Assembly (NCBI GenBank): GCA_036745195.1
Contig: DAIOGO010000008.1
Coordinates: 1-39,200, forward strand
Length of the DNA: 39,200 nt
Source: JBFHRE01 sp036745195
GTDB taxonomy: Bacteria > Actinomycetota > Acidimicrobiia > Spongiisociales > ZC4RG35
Direction: 5' to 3'
Part shown: one piece after another, positions 7,482 to 14,306 of the stretch
Layout of the letters: each line of letters opens with the position of its first letter
How positions within the stretch are numbered: position 1 is the stretch's first letter
Notes under the pieces: generated by a model
Databases searched by the model: none
Told to the model about the DNA's origin: nothing
Seen by the model: the letters and a program-made list of their open reading frames with translations, nothing else
Made by a program: the position numbers and the translations under genes

Positions 7482-8239
7482 CAGATCACCTTCATGGATT
7501 CGAGTAGCTCGATGATTCGGAGGTGGGCCTCACCGTCGTCTTCGATGGTCTGGCCGGCCTGGCGGGAAGGAGCGTCGGCGATCGACGTCACCTTCTGGTC
7601 GATACCCGGCTCGATTCCGAGGTCCGCCAGCGTCAGCACCTCGACCGGCTTCTTCTTGGCGTCCATGATCCCCTTGAAGGTGGGGTAACGGGGCTCGACC
7701 ACACCGGCTGTGACCGAAACCAGAGCGGGCAGAGTGGCATCGACCACGTCGTAACCGACCGCCGTCTGGCGATTGATCGTGATCGCTCCGTTGTCGACCA
7801 CCACTTGCTTGGCGTAGGTGAGGGCAGGGACGTCGAGGAACTCCGCCAGCATCTGCGGCACGATTCCCGAATAGCCGTCGGTCGATTCGGTTCCGGCGAT
7901 GACAAGGTCGAAGGGGCGACGGGAGATGGCCGCCGCCAGCACTCTCGCCGTGAGTAGGGCGTCGGAGCCGCGCAGGGTGGGATCGTCGATCGACACCGCC
8001 CCATCGGCCCCCATCGCCAGCGCCTGGCGAAGGCCCTGCATCGAGCCGGCCGGGCCCATGCTCACCAGCGTCACGGTCCCCTGATTGGCTTGGGCGATCT
8101 GCAAACCCATCTCGACGCCGTAGCGGTCGGTGTCGTCGAGCACCTGCTCGGCCGGGCGAACCAACCAGTGGCTGTCGGGTTCGAGACTGTACGGACCGGC
8201 CGGGTCGGGGATCTGCTTCACGCAGACGACCACATTCAT
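7481..8239 (-). CDS. etfB: Electron transfer flavoprotein beta subunit
   Basis: AMP-binding partner of EtfA. The start MNVVVCVKQIPDP is the family's typical N-terminus, followed by ADGAVSIDDP and the conserved LVIAGTESTDGYSG, VPQMLAEFL and GVVEPRYPTFKGIMDAKKKP segments. The start at 8239 gives 252 aa and has a strong GAGGAG six bases upstream (8246-8251). A longer frame to 8374 would enter the divergent promoter region and lacks family similarity. First gene of the etfB-etfA-dehydrogenase operon. Confidence 0.96.
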   Translation of the reverse strand: MNVVVCVKQIPDPAGPYSLEPDSHWLVRPAEQVLDDTDRYGVEMGLQIAQANQGTVTLVSMGPAGSMQGLRQALAMGADGAVSIDDPTLRGSDALLTARVLAAAISRRPFDLVIAGTESTDGYSGIVPQMLAEFLDVPALTYAKQVVVDNGAITINRQTAVGYDVVDATLPALVSVTAGVVEPRYPTFKGIMDAKKKPVEVLTLADLGIEPGIDQKVTSIADAPSRQAGQTIEDDGEAHLRIIELLESMKVI

Positions 8240-8245
8240 GTGTGA

Positions 8246-8274
8246 CTCCTCGGAACGTTTGTCGGCCCACCTTA
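8246..8274 (-). promoter_or_regulatory. etfB -10 box and Shine-Dalgarno
   Basis: On the minus strand a TAAGGT box (8269-8274) lies 29 nt before the etfB start and GAGGAG (8246-8251) lies 6 nt before it. Unlike most operon heads here, etfB appears to have a conventional leader with a ribosome-binding site. Confidence 0.4.
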
Positions 8275-8320
8275 CCGATCGGTCGGACCGCTCCGGCCGG
8301 GTGAGGTGAACCGGGTGCAG

Positions 8321-8326
8321 TAGCCT
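8321..8326 (+). promoter_or_regulatory. Possible -10 box upstream of the propeller-protein gene
   Basis: TAGCCT 46 nt before the start codon would give a leader of about 40 nt. A second TACCTC lies at 8332. No clear -35. Confidence 0.3.
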
Positions 8327-8355
8327 TCCCGTACCTCTCCTGCCAGGGGCTTGTG

Positions 8356-8376
8356 ATGCCGATGAAACAACCATGA
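8356..8376 (+). other. Possible six-codon leader ORF overlapping the next start
   Basis: ATG CCG ATG AAA CAA CCA TGA ends with a stop that overlaps the ATG of the downstream gene (ATGA), the geometry used for translational coupling. It may be chance. Confidence 0.2.
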
Positions 8377-10181
8377 AACGAGCCGGGTTCGGACGCGTCC
8401 TGAGCGCAGCGCTGATCGTTTTGGCGCTCGTTCCCCACGCTGCCTGGGCGGCCGGGCAGGTGGATCTGCAACCCGGGTCGGGCCCGGTCGGGTCGGGCTT
8501 CAGTGTCGTCCTGACCGCTTTCGCCCCTGGTGAGAAGGTTCAGACCATCACCTTCGGCTCCACCGTTCTGGCCCAGGACCTGACGGTCTCCAACACCGGA
8601 GCATTGATGGTCTCCCTGGTCGTGCCCGCCGGCGTCGCCCCCGGGACGTATCTGGTTTCGGTCAAGGCTCGCGGACCGGCCGTGAGCAGGCCGTTCCAGG
8701 TGACCTCGACCGGAACCACGACCACGACTACGACCAGCACCACGACTACGACTACGACTACGACCACGACTGCGACCAGCACCACGACCACCACCACCCC
8801 GACCACCACCAGTTCCCTCGTCACCACCACCACGACAAGTCCCTCGGCCGTGACCCCCACGACCTCGGCGACTCCAGGTTCGGTCCCGGTCACGACGATC
8901 GGCCCGTCCGACTCCACCGGCTCGGACGTTTCCGGCCCCTTGGTCACGACCACCCCGACCGCCGCCGCTACCTCCCCTGAGGGGCCCGATCGGCAAGCGG
9001 CCGGTTTCCTGGGTGAGGGTGGCGGCGGATGGACCTGGTGGGCGCTCCTGCTGGCAATCCTCCTCGCCGGTGGTTTCGGGCTGCTGTGGTGGGCCGCCCG
9101 GCGCACCCCACCGGTGGTGGCGGAGGCGCCACCACCGGTGTTCGCAGGTCCGGCCACCCCGCCTCCTCCGTCTCCGTGGACGGTCGTCGAGCTCGCCATC
9201 GAGCCCGGAGCCCGCTGGGAACAGATCCTTCGTTTGGGTGGTCGTTATTGGGCGGGCGGGCTCGCCACGGTTTCGGGGATGAGCCCGGCCCGGGTATGGC
9301 GGTCCGATGACGGCCTCAACTGGTTGCCGGTCGGATTCATGGAACCGGGGCTGGTCACCGACCTGCGCGAGTCGGATGGAATGATGGCGTTTGGCCACGT
9401 CGTCGGCCTGGAGGGTCAGCCGGTGGCCAGCACCTGGATCCTGGAGCCGGACGACCGCTGGAAACGGATCACGGGGATCACAGCAGCCGAACTCGACGGC
9501 GCCGTGATGGAACGGGTGACGGGGATCGCCGACAACCTGGTGGCCACGACCCGCGATCGCGACGGTTTGCGGCTGATGTTGTCGGCCAATGGGGCGATGT
9601 GGAATCGAGCCCGTATCGACGGATCGGTCGAGCGGGTATTGAGGTTGGGGGAGACACTGCTGGCATTCGGGAGGGGGCCCGACCGGGAGACGATCGTCCT
9701 CGAGTCTGGTGACGGGATCGATTGGATGGCGTGGCCGTCCAATCAGACGTTGCCCTTCGAGATGTCGCAGGTCGAGTGCGTCATCGGCTTCCAGGGAGGG
9801 TGGGTCATCGGGGGAGTCGATCGGGCCCAACTGACCGCGGCCGTGTGGGTCTCGGATGACGCCACTCGCTGGCATCGGGTTCCTGTCGATTTCGGGCGGG
9901 GCACGGCGATGGCCTCGATCGTCCCTCATGCGGGCGGCCTGGTGGCAGTCGCCACCCAGCATGTGCCCACCCAGGTTCCCCGGGTCCGGGTGTGGCGCTC
10001 CACCGATGCCGTGTCCTGGGACGAGCTGGTAGAGGCCTGCATCGATGACATCGCCCTGGTGGGTGTGGTCGAGAACCAGGGAACGATCGAGGTGTACGGC
10101 AGGGTTAGTCCCCGGGAAGGCCTCGGAATGCTCGAGCGGTGGGTCGCCACCGACCTCTTGGTCGCCGAGCCCGCCGGCTGA
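8373..10181 (+). CDS. Membrane-anchored protein: IPT-like domain, Thr-rich stalk, TM helix, propeller-like repeats
   Basis: Function not recognised. Residues 1-26 are a signal peptide, probably cut after AWA. About 27-108 resemble an IPT/TIG immunoglobulin-like fold (VDLQPGSGPVGSGFSV, then APGTYLVSVKA). About 109-205 are a low-complexity Thr/Ser/Pro stalk with runs of up to ten or so Thr, likely an extended wall-spanning linker. About 220-243 form a Trp-flanked transmembrane helix followed by RR. The C-terminal 340 residues contain repeats of the form VWRSDDGLNW (near 308), ESGDGIDW (near 443), VWVSDDATRW (near 491) and VWRSTDAVSW (near 540), like BNR/sialidase-type beta-propeller blades. With a cleaved signal the propeller would be cytoplasmic; an uncleaved signal would reverse this. 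It ends 4 nt from convergent deoA. Confidence 0.85.
   Translation: MKRAGFGRVLSAALIVLALVPHAAWAAGQVDLQPGSGPVGSGFSVVLTAFAPGEKVQTITFGSTVLAQDLTVSNTGALMVSLVVPAGVAPGTYLVSVKARGPAVSRPFQVTSTGTTTTTTTSTTTTTTTTTTTATSTTTTTTPTTTSSLVTTTTTSPSAVTPTTSATPGSVPVTTIGPSDSTGSDVSGPLVTTTPTAAATSPEGPDRQAAGFLGEGGGGWTWWALLLAILLAGGFGLLWWAARRTPPVVAEAPPPVFAGPATPPPPSPWTVVELAIEPGARWEQILRLGGRYWAGGLATVSGMSPARVWRSDDGLNWLPVGFMEPGLVTDLRESDGMMAFGHVVGLEGQPVASTWILEPDDRWKRITGITAAELDGAVMERVTGIADNLVATTRDRDGLRLMLSANGAMWNRARIDGSVERVLRLGETLLAFGRGPDRETIVLESGDGIDWMAWPSNQTLPFEMSQVECVIGFQGGWVIGGVDRAQLTAAVWVSDDATRWHRVPVDFGRGTAMASIVPHAGGLVAVATQHVPTQVPRVRVWRSTDAVSWDELVEACIDDIALVGVVENQGTIEVYGRVSPREGLGMLERWVATDLLVAEPAG
8716..8843 (+). repeat. ACN-codon low-complexity tract
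   Basis: Long run of threonine codons in ACC-ACG and ACG-ACT patterns encoding the stalk of the membrane-anchored protein. Such tracts can change length in frame by slippage. A shorter reverse-strand counterpart lies near 21055-21092 in the lipoprotein gene. Confidence 0.8.
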
Positions 10182-10185
10182 CGGT

Positions 10186-11490
10186 TCAGTCGACCCGTTC
10201 GACCACGACCGGCATCGGCGTCGGCGGGGCCGGACCGATCACCCAGGCGCCGTCGATCGCTCTGAGGGCCTCCTCGAGCCGGGCCGGGTGGCGGTATCGG
10301 AGGGTCGCCAGCACGGTGCCCTGCTCGACGGCATCGCCGGGTTTGGCGTTGAGGGAGAGGCCCACCCCGGGGTCGATCGTGTCTTCCTTGCGTTCCCGCC
10401 CCGCACCGAGGCGCATGGCCGAGATTCCGATCCGTCGGGCATCGCAGACCGTGACATACCCGGCGGAGGCTGCCCTGATCTCGTGGACGGAGGGGGCCTC
10501 CGGCAGCAGATCCGGCTGCTGTACGTAGCGAACGTCGCCACCCTGGTGCTCCACCACCCGCTGGAAGACCTCGAAGGCCCTCCCCGAGGTGACTGCCTCT
10601 TGAAGCTGCCCTCTGGCGTCCTCCGGCGACGCCGCCCGGTCCGCCAAGACCAACATCTCCGCGCCGAGGGCGTAGGTCAACTCGACCAGGTCGTCGGGTC
10701 CGCCCCCCTGCAGGATGTCGATCGACTCTTTGATCTCGTTGGCGTTGCCCACCTCGCGACCGAGCGGCGTGTCCATTCGGGTCAGAAGGGCGACGGTCTT
10801 CACCGAGTAGGCCGTACCGATCCCCACCATCGTGGTGGCGAGTCTCCTGGCCTCCTCGATGGTGGACATGAATGCCCCAGAGCCGAACTTGACGTCGAGC
10901 ACGAGGGCATCCAGTCCCTCGGCCAACTTCTTCGACATGATCGACGAGGAGATCAGCGGGATCGAAGGAACGGTTCCAGTGGCATCGCGCAGGGCGTACA
11001 ACTTGCGGTCGGCGGGTACCAGGTCCTCGGATTGGCCGGCCAGCACCAGACCGGTTTCGGCCAGTTGAGCCCTGAACTCGGCGGGGGTCAGCTGGGTCCT
11101 GAAGCCGGGTATCGACTCCAGCTTGTCGAGGGTGCCACCGGTGTGACCGAGGCCCCGGCCCGACATCATCGGGACCGCCACCCCGCAGGCCGCCACCATC
11201 GGAGCGAGCGGGATCGACACCTTGTCGCCCACACCACCGGTCGAGTGTTTGTCGACCTTGGGGGCAGCGACGGATGCGAAGTCCAGCACTGCCCCGGAGT
11301 GGAGCATCGCTCCGGTCCAGGCCGCCAGTTCCTCGTCGTCGAGTCCATTGAGGAAGACCGCCATCGCCATCGCCGCCATCTGGTAGTCGGTGACCATTCC
11401 GTCCGTGTAGCTGGCGATGAGCCAGGCGATCTCCTCCCCCTTCAATCGTCCTCGATCGCGTTTGCGCTCGATCAGTTCGACCGCGTTCAC
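10186..11490 (-). CDS. deoA: Pyrimidine-nucleoside/thymidine phosphorylase
   Basis: Phosphorolysis of thymidine, deoxyuridine or uridine to the base plus (deoxy)ribose-1-phosphate. Diagnostic residues are GDKVSIPLAPMVAACG, MMSGRGLGHTGGTLDKLESI, DVKFGSGAFM and the C-terminal domain with DPGVGLSLNAKPGDAV. Length 434 aa matches the family. Translation starts at a GTG within GTGA, overlapping the deoB stop by 4 nt; the frame continues upstream but only as an out-of-frame shadow of deoB. The pentose phosphate product is the substrate of the preceding gene's enzyme, so the pair forms a deoxyribose salvage route. Uracil released can be used by Upp from the same operon. Exact base preference is not resolvable. 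Confidence 0.95.
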   Translation of the reverse strand: MNAVELIERKRDRGRLKGEEIAWLIASYTDGMVTDYQMAAMAMAVFLNGLDDEELAAWTGAMLHSGAVLDFASVAAPKVDKHSTGGVGDKVSIPLAPMVAACGVAVPMMSGRGLGHTGGTLDKLESIPGFRTQLTPAEFRAQLAETGLVLAGQSEDLVPADRKLYALRDATGTVPSIPLISSSIMSKKLAEGLDALVLDVKFGSGAFMSTIEEARRLATTMVGIGTAYSVKTVALLTRMDTPLGREVGNANEIKESIDILQGGGPDDLVELTYALGAEMLVLADRAASPEDARGQLQEAVTSGRAFEVFQRVVEHQGGDVRYVQQPDLLPEAPSVHEIRAASAGYVTVCDARRIGISAMRLGAGRERKEDTIDPGVGLSLNAKPGDAVEQGTVLATLRYRHPARLEEALRAIDGAWVIGPAPPTPMPVVVERVD

Positions 11491-12662
11491 GAGACGTCTC
11501 CCAGGAACGAGGTGCCGCGGGCCGGGGCGGGCAGCCCCATCCCTTCGGCGATGGTGGCCGCCACGTCGCAGTATTGATGGCGGATGCCGAGGTCCACCCC
11601 GGCGGCGCGCAGCCCGGCGACGAGCAAAGGCACGTACTCGCGGGTGTGGTCGGTGTTTCCATCCGTGGGGTCGTTGCCGTGGTCGGCTGAGAAGATCAGG
11701 ATGTCGTCGGGTCGCATCGCCCCCACCAGGTCGGGGACCCATCGGTCTATCAGCGCCAATCCGGCGGCATACCCGGTCGGGTTCTCCCGGTGACCGTAGG
11801 TCATGTCGAGGTCCACCAGGTTTGTGAAGATGATCCCCGGCTCGAGCCGGGTCTGCATGGCTGTCACGGTCTGCCGGAGCCCGTCTTCGTCTCCTTCGGT
11901 GTGAACCGCCGCAGTCAGGCCGCGCCCGGCGAAGAGATCCTCGATCTTGCCGACGCCGAACACCGACAAGCCCGCCTCCTTGGCGTGGTCGAGAAGGGTG
12001 GGGGCATGTGGCTCCAGCGAGTAGTCGTGCCGGTTGTAGGTCCGCTTGAAGTGGCCGGGCGAACCGATGAACGGGCGGGCGATCACCCTCCCGATCAGAT
12101 AGCGGTCGCAGTGGCGGCGGGCGATCCGGCACACCTCGTATAGCCGTTCGAGTCCGAAGGCCTCCTCGTGGGCGGCGATCTGGAAGACGGAATCGGCCGA
12201 TGTGTAGAGGATGGGGCGCCCGGTGTCGAGGTGCTCCTGGCCCAGCCGGTCGATGATCTCGGTGCCCGAAGCGGCGACGTTGCCGATGAACTGGACGCCT
12301 GCCTCTTGCTCCACCGCCGAGACCAGTTCGGCCGGGAACCCGGTGTCGGTGAATGTCGCCTGCGGCTCCAGGGTGATGAGACCGGCCATCTCCCAGTGAC
12401 CGGTGGTCGAATCCTTGCCGGCCGATGCCTCGGCCATTCGACCGTATCCCATCGTCGGCCGGGGCACCGCCGGCACGCCCAGGATGGAACCGTGCAGATT
12501 GCCCAGACCGGCGGCGGCGAGGTTGGGCAGTTCGAGCCCGCCCACCGCGACGGCCGTGTGGCCCAGCGTGTCAGAACCTGCGTCCCCGTATTCGGCGGCG
12601 TCCGGGCTCTCGCCCACTCCGCACGAGTCCATCATGACGATGATCGCTCTTCCCAACTTCAT
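11487..12662 (-). CDS. deoB: Phosphopentomutase
   Basis: Manganese-dependent interconversion of (deoxy)ribose-1-phosphate and (deoxy)ribose-5-phosphate, alkaline-phosphatase superfamily. Metal-site and core motifs visible are MMDSCGVGESPDA near the N-terminus, GKDSTTGHWEM carrying the nucleophile Thr, DLDMTYGHRENP, and FSADHGNDPTDGNTDHTREY near the C-terminus. The chosen ATG gives 391 aa beginning MKLGRAIIVMMDS, right before the first core strand, and sits 4 nt after the stop of the upstream alkyltransferase-like gene. A start at 12701 would overlap that gene by 35 nt and add residues without family support. The stop overlaps deoA. Confidence 0.95.
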   Translation of the reverse strand: MKLGRAIIVMMDSCGVGESPDAAEYGDAGSDTLGHTAVAVGGLELPNLAAAGLGNLHGSILGVPAVPRPTMGYGRMAEASAGKDSTTGHWEMAGLITLEPQATFTDTGFPAELVSAVEQEAGVQFIGNVAASGTEIIDRLGQEHLDTGRPILYTSADSVFQIAAHEEAFGLERLYEVCRIARRHCDRYLIGRVIARPFIGSPGHFKRTYNRHDYSLEPHAPTLLDHAKEAGLSVFGVGKIEDLFAGRGLTAAVHTEGDEDGLRQTVTAMQTRLEPGIIFTNLVDLDMTYGHRENPTGYAAGLALIDRWVPDLVGAMRPDDILIFSADHGNDPTDGNTDHTREYVPLLVAGLRAAGVDLGIRHQYCDVAATIAEGMGLPAPARGTSFLGDVS

Positions 12663-12666
12663 GAGA

Positions 12667-12951
12667 TCAGTGTGGCGGGTCGGGAGGGCGAATGCGATCA
12701 CCGACGATCCGGTGTCCTTCCTGCCGGAGTCTCCTGGCCTGGGTGCCCGGATCCGGGGAGACGATCCTGTCGCCGGCTCCCACCACCCGCCACCACGGAA
12801 CGTCGGCCTCGGTTTCGGCCAGGATCCTCCCCACCGCTCGCGCCCGCCCCGGGAACCCGGCCACCTCGGCCACTTCTCCGTATGTCATCACTTCACCGGG
12901 GGCGATTCCAGCGACGGTTGCCAGCACCGCTTCTTCCAGCCTGGAGTTCAC
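12667..12951 (-). CDS. Alkyltransferase-like protein (ATL), Cys-less MGMT homologue
   Basis: Small DNA-binding protein (94 aa) related to the C-terminal domain of O6-alkylguanine-DNA alkyltransferase. It has the helix-turn-helix region GEVMTYGEVAEVAGFPGRARAVGRIL with the arginine finger that flips bases. Where MGMT has the alkyl-acceptor PCHR, this protein reads PWWR (residues 52-55), so Trp replaces the reactive Cys. It should bind alkylated guanine and flag it for nucleotide excision repair rather than repair it directly, as known for ATL proteins. The GTG start overlaps the upp stop in GTGA, and deoB starts 4 nt after its end. A repair gene inside a pyrimidine salvage operon is unexpected. 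Confidence 0.88.
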   Translation of the reverse strand: MNSRLEEAVLATVAGIAPGEVMTYGEVAEVAGFPGRARAVGRILAETEADVPWWRVVGAGDRIVSPDPGTQARRLRQEGHRIVGDRIRPPDPPH

Positions 12952-13568
12952 AGAGTCCCGAACAGCCGATCACCCATGTCGCCCAGGCCGGGACGGATGT
13001 AGAAGTTGTGATCGAGTTCCCGGTCCAGCGCCGCCGCCACGATCCGCACGTCGGGGTGCTGACGTTCCATCACCGCCACCCCCACCGGGGCCGCTACCAC
13101 GCACACCGCCGTGATGTCGGCCGCCCCCCGGGCCTTGATCGAAGACACCGCCCAGTCGAGCGAACCGCCGGTGGCCAGCATCGGTTCCAGTACCAGCACT
13201 CGCGCTGCGTGCATCGGCGGGAACTTGGCGTAGTACTCCATCGGCTCGGCGGTCTCCTCGTTGCGCTGAACTCCGGCGTATCCGACCGACGCCTCGGGGA
13301 GCATCTCGAGGGCACCCTCCAACAGGCCCAGACCGGCGCGCAGGACCGCCACGCACACGATCGGCTTTCCCAGTCGATTGCCCGGTGCGCCCTCCAGTGG
13401 TGTCTCGATCTCGACCGGTTGCAGGGGAAGGTCGGAGGTGGCCTCCATCACCAGGATGTAGGAGAGCAGTTTGGCCGCCTGCCGGAACTGAGGTCCCGGG
13501 GTGTGGCGATCACGGAGAATGGAGAGGTGGTGGCGGGCGAGCGGATGGTCGGTGATGGTGATCGGCAT
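12948..13568 (-). CDS. upp: Uracil phosphoribosyltransferase
   Basis: Converts uracil and PRPP to UMP. The PRPP-binding loop appears as LEPMLATGGSLDWAVSSIK and the uracil-binding C-terminus as YIRPGLGDMGDRLFGTL. The chosen ATG at 13568 gives 206 aa starting MPITITDHPLARHHLSILRD, which lines up with the usual N-terminus of 208-aa homologues; a start at 13598 would add ten Arg/Pro-rich residues. No clear Shine-Dalgarno or TANNNT box was found, so the start is slightly uncertain. First gene of upp-ATL-deoB-deoA, divergent from the hydrolase at 13618. Confidence 0.95.
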   Translation of the reverse strand: MPITITDHPLARHHLSILRDRHTPGPQFRQAAKLLSYILVMEATSDLPLQPVEIETPLEGAPGNRLGKPIVCVAVLRAGLGLLEGALEMLPEASVGYAGVQRNEETAEPMEYYAKFPPMHAARVLVLEPMLATGGSLDWAVSSIKARGAADITAVCVVAAPVGVAVMERQHPDVRIVAAALDRELDHNFYIRPGLGDMGDRLFGTL

Positions 13569-13605
13569 GGGGCATTCTCGCGCGGGGCGAGGTCGCATGA
13601 CTCGA

Positions 13606-13611
13606 TATGCT
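13606..13611 (+). promoter_or_regulatory. -10 box for the dienelactone-hydrolase gene
   Basis: TATGCT ends 6 nt before the ATG at 13618 and supports that start over the in-frame ATG at 13597, which would lie upstream of the box. Confidence 0.5.
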
Positions 13612-13617
13612 CCGTCG

Positions 13618-14301
13618 ATGGGTCAGATGATCACCTTCCCGTCGAATGGGTCAACCGCCGGCGGTTACCTCGCGCTTCCGGCCTCGGGTGTGGGAGCAGG
13701 CGTGGTCCTCATCCAGGAGTGGTGGGGGCTGGTTCCCCACATCACCAGGGTGGCGGATCGACTGGCGGAAGCAGGATTCGCCACGCTCGCCCCTGACCTC
13801 TACCACGGCAAAGAGACAGCCGAGCCCGACGAGGCCGCCAAACTGATGATGGCGCTCCAGCTCCCCACCGCCGCCCGAGACATGGGCGGCGCTGTCGACT
13901 ACATGAGCAGGCTCGACACACACCCCTCGGACCGGGTCGGGGTGGTCGGCTTCTGCATGGGAGGTGGCCTGGCGTTGTGGCTGTCGACGATGTCCAGCCA
14001 GGTGGCGGCCTGTGTTCCCTTCTACGGAGCGGTCCCCTGGCAGGTGGTCCAGCCGGACTACTCGAAGTCGGTCGCCGCCTATCTCGGCCATTACGCCGCC
14101 CATGACGATTGGGCCACGCCGGAGGAGGCGGCCAGGCTCGAAGCCGAGCTCACCGGATTGGGTCGGGAGGCGAGGTTCCACGTCTATCCGGGAACGTCCC
14201 ATGCCTTCTTCAACGACGATCGACCCGAGTCCTACGACGCCGCCGCCGCCGAACTGGCCTGGGAACGGACGATCGCCTTCTTGCGGCGGCACCTGGGCTG
14301 A
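13618..14301 (+). CDS. Dienelactone hydrolase family protein
   Basis: Alpha/beta hydrolase of the carboxymethylenebutenolidase type (227 aa). The Cys-His-Asp triad is visible as C113 in GFCMGGG, an Asp in the HDDWATPEEA segment (163 or 164) and H195 in YPGTSHAFFNDDRPESYD. The conserved IQEWWGL loop near residue 33 is also present. Family members hydrolyse dienelactones in chlorocatechol breakdown, but many genomic copies have other ester substrates, and nothing nearby indicates an aromatic pathway. It is a single gene, divergent from upp, ending 5 nt from convergent ppc. Confidence 0.92.
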   Translation: MGQMITFPSNGSTAGGYLALPASGVGAGVVLIQEWWGLVPHITRVADRLAEAGFATLAPDLYHGKETAEPDEAAKLMMALQLPTAARDMGGAVDYMSRLDTHPSDRVGVVGFCMGGGLALWLSTMSSQVAACVPFYGAVPWQVVQPDYSKSVAAYLGHYAAHDDWATPEEAARLEAELTGLGREARFHVYPGTSHAFFNDDRPESYDAAAAELAWERTIAFLRRHLG

Positions 14302-14306
14302 CGTTC

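Noticed and set aside
8716..8843. Minus-strand poly-Val protein opposite the Thr tract
   Set aside because: GTN runs are the complement of ACN threonine codons; the plus-strand frame has a signal peptide and coherent domains.
7530..9962. Very long minus-strand open frame (over 800 codons)
   Set aside because: It is a GC-bias shadow of etfB on one side and of the membrane-protein gene on the other strand; Arg/Gly/Pro-rich with no domain.
9926..11662. Long minus-strand frame overlapping deoA and deoB
   Set aside because: Out-of-frame shadow; deoA and deoB in the other frames carry complete family motifs.
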